Shown piece after piece: positions 8,871 to 16,410 of a stretch of 64,000 nucleotides of DNA; within the stretch, counting starts at the first letter, position 1, and every line of letters starts with the position of its first letter. Made by a program: the position numbers and the translations under genes. This stretch comes from Viridibacterium curvum (lineage in GTDB: Bacteria; Pseudomonadota; Gammaproteobacteria; Burkholderiales; Rhodocyclaceae), in assembly GCF_039544165.1 (NCBI RefSeq), contig NZ_BAABLD010000017.1:620001-684000 (forward strand), read 5' to 3'. The notes beneath the pieces were generated by a model. It did not search any database, was not told the DNA's origin, and saw nothing but the letters and a program-made list of their open reading frames with translations.

Positions 8871-10435
8871 CCCAGCATCCCCTCCAGCTCTGCCAATTCC
8901 TTCTGGATCTCGTTCTCCAGCTCCTTCAGGCGCTTGAGGATGTCGCGCGGGTTGTCGTGCTTCTCCGCGACGTGAACCTGCTGCTTGTAGCGGTTAATCG
9001 ACAGGTCGTAGTTCTGCGCGGCGATGTCGGCGAGCCGCACGCTGAAGGCTTTCTGCGTGCGGTCGGTGAAATCCGCCCTCTCCCCCGGCCCCTCTCCCGC
9101 ACGCGGTAGAGGGGGGAGGCGGTCGCGCCATTGCTGCCATTGGGCGAGGACGTCGGGAAGGTCGTTGTCCTTGATCGGCTGGCGTTTGTCGTCCAGCGAG
9201 AGGCCATCGGCCTGCACGTCGTAGAAGAAGACTTCGTCGGTCTTGCCGCCCTTGCTGAAGATGATGATGGCGGTGGAGACGCCGGCATAGGGCTTGAACA
9301 CACCGGAAGGCAGGGAGATAACGGCTTCGAGCTGGTTGTCTTCGACCAGATGTTTACGCATCTGCGCATGGGCCTTGCTGGAACCGAAGAGCACGCCATC
9401 GGGCACGATGGTGGCGCTGCGGCCGCCAACCTTGAGCATGCGCAGGATGAGGGCGACGAAGAGGAGCTCGGTCTTCTTGGTCTTGACGGTGCGGAGGATG
9501 TCGGGCGCGACGTCTTGCTCGTCCAGGCTGCCCTTGAAAGGCGGGTTGGCGAGGATGAGGTCGAAGCCGTTTTTGGCTGAGCGCGGGTAGCGCTCTTCGA
9601 ATTTCTGGCTGAGGGTGTCCTGATAGTGTACGTCTGGCTCGGCAACGCCGTGCATGACGAGGTTCATGGTGGCGATGCGCAGCATCGTGGCGTCGAAATC
9701 GAAGGCGTGGAACATGTCGGTGTCCACGTGCTTGCGGTGCTCCTGGAGCAGGTCGCCGCTGTAGAGGGTGACGGGCTCGCCATCGACGATTTCGGTGTGG
9801 GTGCCGGCGGCGCTGGAGTATTTGCGCAGCAGGTAATCGTAGCTTTCGACGAGGAAGCCGGCGGTGCCGCAGGCGGGGTCGCAGATGCGGTCGGTGGGCT
9901 GCGGGGCCATGAGCTCGACCATCATGCGGATGATGTGGCGCGGGGTGCGGAACTGGCCGTTGATGCCGGCAGTGGTGAGCTTGCTGAGGAGGTGCTCGTA
10001 GAGGTCTCCCTTCGTATCACCTCGCTCCAGGGGCAGATCGTTGATCATATTGACAGCTTTGACCAGCAGCTGTTCTTTCTGCACCATGAGCTGAGCGTCT
10101 TTCATGAACTCGGCGAACGGATTGTCGCCAGCCTCCGCGGCGAGGCGGCGGAAGTGTGGGAAGACGCGATCACGGACATGCGGCAGCATTTCCGCCCCAC
10201 CCAGGTGGCGCCATCCCTCCCAGCGGCAGTCTTGCTCGTTGGCCGCAAAACGGGGCTTGAAGCTTTTGCCGGAGACCTGGCTCATGCGCTCATCTCGGCG
10301 CTCGGCCATGTCCAGCATGCGGGCGTACATGAGGAAGGTGATCTGCTCGATCACAGTGAGAGGGTTAGTGATGCCGCCGGTCCAGAATTCGGTCCAGAGG
10401 CTGTTGATGCGGTTCTTGAGTTCGCCGGTGATCAT
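8867..10435 (-). CDS. hsdM: Type I restriction-modification methylase subunit HsdM, with a repeat-derived insert
   Basis: 522 residues. The order is the HsdM N-terminal helical domain (TEFWTGGITNPLTVIEQITFLMYARMLD), then the methylase with the SAM-binding motif DPACGTAGFL and catalytic NPPF (LANPPFKGSLDEQD), which modifies N6 of adenine. Near residue 450 lies LPPLPRAGEGPGERAD, which interrupts an otherwise normal HsdM and is encoded by a dispersed inverted repeat (9075-9119). The frame continues correctly after it to the C-terminal helix that contacts HsdS (NPRDILKRLKELENEIQKELAELE), so the methylase is probably active. Starts overlap the peptidase gene stop by 4 bases (ATGA) and its own stop overlaps hsdS in the same way. 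Confidence 0.95.
   Translation of the reverse strand: MITGELKNRINSLWTEFWTGGITNPLTVIEQITFLMYARMLDMAERRDERMSQVSGKSFKPRFAANEQDCRWEGWRHLGGAEMLPHVRDRVFPHFRRLAAEAGDNPFAEFMKDAQLMVQKEQLLVKAVNMINDLPLERGDTKGDLYEHLLSKLTTAGINGQFRTPRHIIRMMVELMAPQPTDRICDPACGTAGFLVESYDYLLRKYSSAAGTHTEIVDGEPVTLYSGDLLQEHRKHVDTDMFHAFDFDATMLRIATMNLVMHGVAEPDVHYQDTLSQKFEERYPRSAKNGFDLILANPPFKGSLDEQDVAPDILRTVKTKKTELLFVALILRMLKVGGRSATIVPDGVLFGSSKAHAQMRKHLVEDNQLEAVISLPSGVFKPYAGVSTAIIIFSKGGKTDEVFFYDVQADGLSLDDKRQPIKDNDLPDVLAQWQQWRDRLPPLPRAGEGPGERADFTDRTQKAFSVRLADIAAQNYDLSINRYKQQVHVAEKHDNPRDILKRLKELENEIQKELAELEGMLG
9075..9119. repeat. Dispersed CCCTCTCCCCCGGCCCC-type repeat inserted in hsdM
   Basis: The stretch shares a run of more than 20 identical bases (beginning CCCTCTCCCCCGGCCCCTCT) with the reverse complement of 54497-54540, between pepP and ubiH. 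It ends in a purine-rich arm (GTAGAGGGGGGAGG) that can pair with the pyrimidine-rich start, giving a hairpin. In hsdM it is read as PPLPRAGEGPGERA, a peptide commonly seen where this repeat family enters proteobacterial genes. The insertion keeps frame. Confidence 0.85.
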
Positions 10436-10869
10436 GGGATTTTGTGTGTCAGTACGCCGAGGTGTTCAGTGAGTCGGATTGGCAGATATGCGTGGAGTTT
10501 CGCGCGTCCAAAATCTCTTCGTTTTTCTTGTTTGGCGCGTGGGTCAAGAATGTAGGCATCGTTGGCCTGCTGCTTGAATACAACCCAGTGCCAGTTACCG
10601 TTTTTCTGGAGATTGATCGCTGCAATCGCCAACTCGGCCTTGATTTGGCGCCAGTTACTGGTTCGGCGGTAGTGGCCGTATTCAATGCTGTGGGCTTTCA
10701 GAAGCGTTTTCAGATGCGTTGGCTCTGTGTAGAACGAACGTGGCCCGGATGGCCAATCATGCAGGAGTTCATGGGCCTGTTTCTTGATGGTTTTGTATCG
10801 CGTACCAACCATCATCGCGATACACGCCAAACCGCATCCCGTGGAGTCCTCCTGGATGACCCGTTTCAT
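10432..10869 (-). CDS. C39-like (papain-fold) cysteine peptidase lying between hsdR and hsdM
   Basis: 145 residues. It begins VIQEDSTGCGLACIAMM, the C39 peptidase pattern, with the oxyanion Gln at 6 and catalytic Cys at 12. GNWHWVVF supplies His 94 and AYILDP supplies Asp 109, completing a plausible Cys-His-Asp triad at the usual spacing. It is a lone peptidase domain of the size found on bacteriocin ABC transporters, but with no transporter here and no membrane segment. Start and stop each overlap a restriction gene by 4 bases (ATGA at both ends), so it is made in step with HsdR and HsdM. Possible roles are processing or turnover of HsdR or of the neighbouring effectors, or cleavage of a host or phage protein; none is shown by the sequence. 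Such a gene is not a standard part of type I systems. Confidence 0.85.
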   Translation of the reverse strand: MKRVIQEDSTGCGLACIAMMVGTRYKTIKKQAHELLHDWPSGPRSFYTEPTHLKTLLKAHSIEYGHYRRTSNWRQIKAELAIAAINLQKNGNWHWVVFKQQANDAYILDPRAKQEKRRDFGRAKLHAYLPIRLTEHLGVLTHKIP

Positions 10870-13800
10870 GCTTGCCCTAGCTCCGCAGGCGGCTCGCCGA
10901 AGCTACGCACAATACCGATCAGTTCGTCGAGCTGGCCGTCCAGATTAAACACGCCGGTGATGCCTTCGTCGTGGATGCGTGTAAACGGAGGCTCGAAAAG
11001 CTGCTCCAGGCGGATGGAACCGGCTAGTGCAATGTGCTCCCTGAGCATGTCGAGAAAGCGCAACTGGAGTGCCGTGAGCGGGTACTTCTGCGCAAAAGCA
11101 GTGAAGCGGGCTTCGACAGCCGCAACGTCCATGCCCACGATGCTCCGCAGGATCTGGGCGAGCGGTACGGCGGTGTCGGCGTAGAACGCGGCGAGGGTGT
11201 GCAGATCAACATCCGGGTTGCGGGTGTGGATCAGGCTGTTGAGCTGCTCCAACTCGGCCTCACTGACCGGCTCGCCATTGCGAATCTTGGTGAGCACGGG
11301 GTTTCTGCCGAAGAGCGGACGCAGCGTAGCCTCGACCTTTTGCTGGTAGATGCGGGCGTCGATGCTTTTGACCTTGCTCTGGATCTCTTCGGAGCGGTAC
11401 TCGGCAACGTCCTCTTTCACGTCGAGGACTGTCGCGGGCATTGGGGGCGGCAGGGTCAGAGGCTCAACCAGATGCACGACATCGCGCAATGCGATTCGCT
11501 GAGCTTCGAGGCTGGCAAAGTCTGCTGTTTGCCAGAAGGCCTCGCTGCGGATCTGCTTGAGTGGCTCGGCCTTCGCGCGCACCTGGCTGAGGTTGGCAGG
11601 CAGGCGATCAAGCAGGGCGAGAATTTCGATCCGCACGGGATTCTCTTGCCCCGGTGTAAGCAGGGCATACTCCTGAGCCTCGGCAAGAGTCAGGTCCCAG
11701 CGTAGTGCGTCCCCCTGCCCTCGCACATCCAGCGCGTTGAGCAGTGGGGCGACGTTTTCGGCGAGCACTTGCACTGTGGCAGGCGCGAACTGGTCGAGCA
11801 GGGCTGCGTCCCGAGCGAGTTGCACGGGCTGCCAGTTGTCCCGCACTGAGATGCTGCCATCGTCGAGGGCATCGGCATCTTGCTTGAGCAAGTTGGTGAG
11901 GCAGGAGAATGCCTCCAGCTCAGAGCGTTTGAGCGCAAGACGGGCTAGCTCGATGCGAGCCTCGTATCGACGCTGCGCCAGCGACTTCGGGGTCACAGGC
12001 TCGACTTCATCTGTGTCCATCTCATGATAGGGGAAGTTGCCCCAGTGGTCGAAGATGAGGAATTCGGTCTTGTGCGCTCCGGGGCCGAAGAGGTTTTTAC
12101 ACAGGCGAGTGCCGCGTCCGATCATCTGCCAGAACTTGACCTTGGATTTGACGGGCTTGGCGAAGACGAGGTTGACGACTTCTGGCACATCGATGCCGGT
12201 GTCGAGCATGTCGACCGAAATGGCAATCGTGAGTTGATTGTTCTTGCTGTTCTCGCCCCCTTTGAAATCGTCGATGAGTTGCTCGGCGCGGGGCTCCTGA
12301 GAGTGGATCACGGCGCAAAACTTACCGGCGAACTGGGGGTACATCTCGTCAAATAGTTTATGCAGCATGCGGGCGTGGTCGATGCTACGAGCAAAGATGA
12401 TGCTCCTGCCAGGCAGATGACCGTCTGCGTCTCGGATACCGTGCTCCATGAGGTTGCGCAAGATGGCGCGGTTGGTGTCTTTGTTGAAGATCGCCTTGTC
12501 GATCTCTTCTGCGTCGAAATCCAGCATGTTCGGATCGATGCCCTGATCTTCGAGCTGGGCAATCTGCTCCTCAGTGAGATGCGCTGCCTTGATGCCGTCG
12601 CGTAGGAACTTTGTGGTGTGGGCAACGATTCGGTAGGGGACGAGGTTGCCTTGGGCGACGGCCTGCTCCAGCGTGTAGTTGGCAGTCGGGGTCTTGTAGT
12701 CGCAGCCGAAGAGGTGGCAGGTGCTGCGACTGACCATCTCGACGGGGGTTGCGGTGAGACCGACCTGTAGCGCATCGAAGTATCGGAAGATGTCGCTGTA
12801 CTGGTTGTAGATGGAACGGTGAGATTCGTCGGCAATGATGAGGTCGAAGAAGCCGACGTCAAAGGTTTCGTAGTCGTTGATCAGGCCCTGATAGATGCCA
12901 ACGTAGATTCGAGCGTCCTGCTTGGCGATGTCATTCTTCTGACCGATAACGTAGAGCGGTTCTTTGATGAAGTCGTTGAAGGCATTCCTTGCCTGCTTGC
13001 GCAGCTCGCGGCGGTCGCACAGGAAGAGTACGCGCTTGGCCCAGCGGGCTTCGATCAGTAACTTGGCGAGGGCGATGGCTACGCGGGTCTTGCCGGTGCC
13101 AGTGGCTTGCACGACCAGCGCCTTGCGATGGCGGGCGGCAAAACGCTCCTGCACGCGGCGCAGAGTTTCGATCTGGTAGAGGCGGCCAGCGATGACAGGG
13201 TCGGGAGTGAGGGTGAGCAGATCGCGCTGCTCGCGACGCTGGAAGCCAATGCGGTATTGCAGGGTGTCCTTGCCGAAGAAGCCGTAGAGCTTGCGCGGCG
13301 GGTAGCCGCCAGCGTCGTCCCACAGCCAGATGTCGTGGCCGTTGGTGTAGAAAATCATCGGCCGCTGGCCGTGCACTTTCTCAAGGCCATCGGCGTAGTC
13401 CTTGGCTTGCTGCTGACCTTGGGTCGCGCTGACGATGGCTTTCTTGGCTTCGACGACGGCGAGCGGTTTGCCGTTGTCGTCCCACAGCACGTAGTCGGCA
13501 TAGCCGAGGCCGGTTTGGGTGCCCTGATGCCGGATTTCAACTTCTTGACCAACCTGCGGGGTGTTGGCGCCGTTGTGCCCGACGTTCCAGCCCGCCATGC
13601 GCAGGTCGCGGTCGATGAGCCACTTGCGGGTATTGTCTTCCGAGAAGCGGAGCTGCCTGGTGGCGGCCAGAGCTGCATTGCTGATGGCTTCAAGCTGGGC
13701 GGTGGGAATCGGTTGGTTGCCGGCCAGGATCTGCGCTCGCAAGGCCTGCTCTTTGTCGCGCAGTGCCTGCATTTCTTCGAGCATCTCGCGGATCCGCGCT

Positions 13801-14303
13801 TCCTTGAGAGTGTTTTCTTCTTCGAGCCTTTTGGCGACGCGTTTGATCTCGGCTTTGCCATCGATGCCGCCTTGCGGGGGCTCGACGTAGTCGCTGAAGT
13901 CTTCAAGCTTGCCTTGCAGTTGGGAGACGTGCAGCCAGCGTGCAAGCTGCCAGGCTTCATGCACGCTGCGCAGGGCATCGCTGACAGTGACGTCTTCACC
14001 GTGCGCGGCGCGATTTCCAAGGCGGCGGATGAGGTGGAGTTTGTCCTGCACCAGCGGGTCGGCCACCATGCGGAAGCTATCGTTCTTGAGCAGATCGACG
14101 AAGGTGGATTGTGGAACCTGCGGCAAGCGCAAACGCATGTAGATCACATCGACCATACGCTCGGCGAAGTTGCGCAGTTTGACCAGCGCGCTTTCGGCAT
14201 CGCTGTAGGCGTAGTGTTCCGCATAGCCGCCCATGTTGGCGAGCTCGGGATACGTAGGCCTGAGGGGCTCGAAATTCAGCGATCGGATGTCTTGCATCAG
14301 CAT
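10866..14303 (-). CDS. hsdR: Type I restriction enzyme endonuclease/translocase subunit HsdR
   Basis: 1145 residues. The N-terminal part (about 25-140) is a DUF4145-like helical domain (FAERMVDVIYMRL ... LIRRLGNRAAHGED). Next is the HsdR nuclease (about 225-345), with YADYVLWDDNGKPLAVVEAKK as the PD-(D/E)XK core. The superfamily 2 helicase motor has QATGTGKTRVAIAL (Walker A), IIADESHRS (DEAD-like box), VGLTATP and IGRGTRLCKN (motif VI). The C-terminus is the EcoEI-like helical domain that joins HsdM. It translocates DNA and cuts at a distance from unmethylated sites. I keep ATG 14303; a second ATG is two codons in. It is the first gene after the sigma54 promoter, about 30 bases from the predicted transcription start. 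Confidence 0.95.
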   Translation of the reverse strand: MLMQDIRSLNFEPLRPTYPELANMGGYAEHYAYSDAESALVKLRNFAERMVDVIYMRLRLPQVPQSTFVDLLKNDSFRMVADPLVQDKLHLIRRLGNRAAHGEDVTVSDALRSVHEAWQLARWLHVSQLQGKLEDFSDYVEPPQGGIDGKAEIKRVAKRLEEENTLKEARIREMLEEMQALRDKEQALRAQILAGNQPIPTAQLEAISNAALAATRQLRFSEDNTRKWLIDRDLRMAGWNVGHNGANTPQVGQEVEIRHQGTQTGLGYADYVLWDDNGKPLAVVEAKKAIVSATQGQQQAKDYADGLEKVHGQRPMIFYTNGHDIWLWDDAGGYPPRKLYGFFGKDTLQYRIGFQRREQRDLLTLTPDPVIAGRLYQIETLRRVQERFAARHRKALVVQATGTGKTRVAIALAKLLIEARWAKRVLFLCDRRELRKQARNAFNDFIKEPLYVIGQKNDIAKQDARIYVGIYQGLINDYETFDVGFFDLIIADESHRSIYNQYSDIFRYFDALQVGLTATPVEMVSRSTCHLFGCDYKTPTANYTLEQAVAQGNLVPYRIVAHTTKFLRDGIKAAHLTEEQIAQLEDQGIDPNMLDFDAEEIDKAIFNKDTNRAILRNLMEHGIRDADGHLPGRSIIFARSIDHARMLHKLFDEMYPQFAGKFCAVIHSQEPRAEQLIDDFKGGENSKNNQLTIAISVDMLDTGIDVPEVVNLVFAKPVKSKVKFWQMIGRGTRLCKNLFGPGAHKTEFLIFDHWGNFPYHEMDTDEVEPVTPKSLAQRRYEARIELARLALKRSELEAFSCLTNLLKQDADALDDGSISVRDNWQPVQLARDAALLDQFAPATVQVLAENVAPLLNALDVRGQGDALRWDLTLAEAQEYALLTPGQENPVRIEILALLDRLPANLSQVRAKAEPLKQIRSEAFWQTADFASLEAQRIALRDVVHLVEPLTLPPPMPATVLDVKEDVAEYRSEEIQSKVKSIDARIYQQKVEATLRPLFGRNPVLTKIRNGEPVSEAELEQLNSLIHTRNPDVDLHTLAAFYADTAVPLAQILRSIVGMDVAAVEARFTAFAQKYPLTALQLRFLDMLREHIALAGSIRLEQLFEPPFTRIHDEGITGVFNLDGQLDELIGIVRSFGEPPAELGQA

Positions 14304-14343
14304 GTCTGGTGGTCTTTGCGGCGGGACTGATTACATCCCTATC

Positions 14344-14360
14344 GGCGAGAACCGTGCCAA
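14344..14360 (-). promoter_or_regulatory. Sigma54 (-24/-12) promoter of the hsdR operon
   Basis: On the minus strand the sequence is TTGGCACGGTTCTCGCC, compared with the consensus TGGCACG-N4-TTGC. The invariant GG and GC are separated by exactly 10 bases. The only departure in the core is TCGC for TTGC. It lies in the 66-base gap between the stop of the sigma54-type activator and the ATG of hsdR, on the right strand. Transcription would start near 14333, giving a leader of about 30 bases. The position fits the presence of the activator immediately upstream. Confidence 0.82.
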
Positions 14361-14369
14361 CCTCCGTTG

Positions 14370-15890
14370 TCAGTCTTTCTCGTCGAGCTTCAGGCCGAGT
14401 TTTTCGGCCCTGTTGCCCAGCGTTTGGTAGTTCGAGAAGCCAAGCAACTCAGCCGCCCGCTTCTTTTTGTTGCCACTTTTTTCCATCGCCCGGCCAATGT
14501 AGTGGCGCGATATGTCATCCAGAAGTGTTTGCAAATCAAAGCCTTTGCCTAGTTGGCGTTCCAGCAGACTTTCGCCACCTTTACGGATATAGAGGAGTGA
14601 GCGCTGGATGTCTGCCGCTTCGATGCTTGCGCTGGCTGACCAGATCGCGGCCCGCAGCAGCGTGTGGTACAGCTCGCGGATATTGCCTGGCCAGTCGTGC
14701 AAAAGGAGAAGTTTTCTGGCGTCTGGAGAAAGTTCTTTATGTTGTGACTCTGGTTTATCGGCGGCATCAGCGTTGATTTGCTTCAGAAGGTGATCAATAA
14801 GCAGATCCAGATCTCCTTCGCGCGCGCGCAAGGGCGGCAGGTTGAGAATGCCGACAGCAAGGCGATGAAAGAGGTCTTCGCGGAAGCGCCCCTCGGCAAC
14901 ATCCTTGGGCAACTCGCGATGGGTGGCGGCAATGATGCGGACATCCACTTTGACTGGTTTCGACTCTCCAAGCGGGGTGATCTCACGTTGTTGCAAGGCC
15001 CGCAGCAGACGTACTTGTGAGTCGAGCGGCAGATCGCCGATTTCATCGAGGAAGAGCGTGCCGCCTTCGGCTTCTCGAAAGTGGCCGGGGCGGGCTGAAT
15101 CCGCGCCGGTGAATGCGCCTTTCTTGTGGCCGAAGAGCTCGGAGTTGGCGAGATCCTTGGGCATGGCACCGCAATTGACGGCGATGAAGGCCTTGCGCGC
15201 ACGACTGCTGGCCGCGTGAATCGCCTCGGCAAAGAGCTCCTTGCCGGTGCCGGTTTCGCCCAGTATCAGCACGGGGACTTGGTGGGCGGCAATTTTCTGT
15301 GCGAGTTGGATTTGCTCGCGCATGACCGGGCTGCGATGAACCAGCTTTGAGAACTCGGCCGCAACTGGAACTTCTTTGCTGAGCCGCTCGATGCGCTCGC
15401 TGCTGCGTTGAAGGAACTCGGGCAGATACTCGTTAGCCAGGTCGAAGAAGAAGTCGACCGTCTCCAACCCCTTTTCCTTTGAGGTCTGAATCAGTCGAGC
15501 TGGAAAGCGCGTCTTCGCCAGGATGATCCAGATCGCGGTCATGGCTGGCGTGCCGGGGCTCAAGTGGAAAGTGAGCTGGATGTCGTCGTGTGGCAAGCGA
15601 AGTGATTTCAGCTCGGCGCAGACGCTGGAATAGATCGCGGAATAGTCGGTGGGACTGCTTAGATCCACGGAATAGAGATCGGCCTCAACGCAACCAGTGG
15701 TGCGCTCCAGCCAGGCGCAGTAGGCCTTGCTACGCTCGAAATCGTAGTTGGTGAGCAGGTGAATTTTGTCGAAAGGTGTGTGGGCCTTGATGGCGGAGGC
15801 CACCGGGCCGAGGTCGTCGCCACGCGCGCCCTCCGCGCAGTCATGGTCAGCCTTGCCTACCCAGGAAATCAGCCAGTTCTTCTTGCTCAT
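14370..15890 (-). CDS. Sigma54-dependent activator with N-terminal RtcR-like CARF domain
   Basis: 506 residues in three parts. Residues 1-155 form a CARF-like Rossmann sensor: WLISWVGKADHD at the start, LTNYDFERSKAY, and the diagnostic LTFHLSPGTPAMTAIWIILAKTRFPARLIQ (about 106-135), which aligns with the ITTGT...LLAEARYLPARLIQ region of RtcR. Residues about 180-410 are the AAA+ domain, with Walker A GETGTGKE (211-218), the sigma54-contact loop GAFTGA (258-263) and Walker B GTLFLDEI (277-284). The last 50 residues form a Fis-type helix-turn-helix. RtcR senses RNA ends; other CARF domains bind cyclic oligonucleotides. The natural target is the hsdR operon directly downstream, which carries a matching sigma54 promoter. 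There is no clear ribosome site before ATG 15890. Confidence 0.88.
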   Translation of the reverse strand: MSKKNWLISWVGKADHDCAEGARGDDLGPVASAIKAHTPFDKIHLLTNYDFERSKAYCAWLERTTGCVEADLYSVDLSSPTDYSAIYSSVCAELKSLRLPHDDIQLTFHLSPGTPAMTAIWIILAKTRFPARLIQTSKEKGLETVDFFFDLANEYLPEFLQRSSERIERLSKEVPVAAEFSKLVHRSPVMREQIQLAQKIAAHQVPVLILGETGTGKELFAEAIHAASSRARKAFIAVNCGAMPKDLANSELFGHKKGAFTGADSARPGHFREAEGGTLFLDEIGDLPLDSQVRLLRALQQREITPLGESKPVKVDVRIIAATHRELPKDVAEGRFREDLFHRLAVGILNLPPLRAREGDLDLLIDHLLKQINADAADKPESQHKELSPDARKLLLLHDWPGNIRELYHTLLRAAIWSASASIEAADIQRSLLYIRKGGESLLERQLGKGFDLQTLLDDISRHYIGRAMEKSGNKKKRAAELLGFSNYQTLGNRAEKLGLKLDEKD

Positions 15891-15981
15891 TCCAGAATGA
15901 TATAGGCATCGGTTCCTTTTAGATAAAAAAACTTATCCTCGCTTGAGTTGCCGGCTTTCTATCCCTTCGAGCCTAGAACTT

Positions 15982-16026
15982 AGCCGAGCCGGCCAGCGGC
16001 AAGTCATCGCACGCTGGCCGGCGGCT
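15982..16026. repeat. Long inverted repeat between the CARF regulator and the OB-fold gene
   Basis: Arms AGCCGAGCCGGCCAGCG (15982-15998) and CGCTGGCCGGCGGCT (16012-16026) pair over about 15 bases around a 13-base loop. It directly follows the stop of the OB-fold gene on the minus strand and precedes the CARF regulator. It may end transcription from the integrase cassette, but no T-run follows, so an intrinsic terminator is not certain. It could also be a regulator binding site or mRNA-stabilising hairpin. Confidence 0.7.
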
Positions 16027-16029
16027 CAC

Positions 16030-16410
16030 TTATTTCGCTAGGCCAATACTGATCAAGTCAGCAATCACTTGCTTGCCCAGATTATGTGCTCGCGCTTCTA
16101 TGTAGATGACGTCACCTTCCTGAATCTCACGAGGGAGTTCACATCGGCCAGATCTGGCCAAAAAGAGCATTTGCGCAGTTCGATCACGGAGATGCAACAG
16201 CCAGAACCTTTTACCGCTGATATCCCTGTGCTCGCTCTTGCCTGTCAGCACATAGCACCCTTCAAATCGCTCGCCTCCGCTGACTCCGCGCAGACTCGTT
16301 TGAAGAGGCAAGCCATTCGAATTACGCTCCGCCGCCCAATTGAAACTTAGTGGCTGCCAACCGAGCGACTCATCATCGTCAGTCAAAGGCTCGATCATCG
16401 ACTTAGCCAT
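16030..16410 (-). CDS. Hypothetical protein, possible OB-fold nucleic-acid-binding protein
   Basis: 126 residues with a strong ribosome site (GCAGGAGG, 6 bases before ATG). Not a family I can name. Residues about 50-120 (GCYVLTGKSEHRDISGKRFWLLHLRDRTAQMLFLAR, then EIQEGDVIYIEARAHNLGKQVIADLI) have the strand order and turn of an OB-fold, as in the nucleic-acid-binding domain preceding the HD domain in YhaM-type exonucleases. The first 40 residues look disordered and acidic. Its start overlaps the end of the integrase gene by 8 bases, so it travels and is probably expressed with int and xis. It might be an integrase accessory or a single-strand-binding cargo protein; this is inference. Confidence 0.6.
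   Translation of the reverse strand: MAKSMIEPLTDDDESLGWQPLSFNWAAERNSNGLPLQTSLRGVSGGERFEGCYVLTGKSEHRDISGKRFWLLHLRDRTAQMLFLARSGRCELPREIQEGDVIYIEARAHNLGKQVIADLISIGLAK

Noticed and set aside
9626..10555. Long plus-strand frame antisense to hsdM (309 residues)
   Set aside because: It mirrors hsdM codon usage, has repetitive Val/Gly/Ala composition, no ribosome site and no recognisable domain; hsdM on the other strand is certain.
13107..14330. Long plus-strand frame antisense to hsdR (407 residues)
   Set aside because: Typical shadow of a GC-rich gene; hsdR motifs occupy the opposite strand.
15982..16026. Inverted repeat as an intrinsic terminator
   Set aside because: The stem is strong but no T-run follows on either strand, so it is listed only as a repeat.
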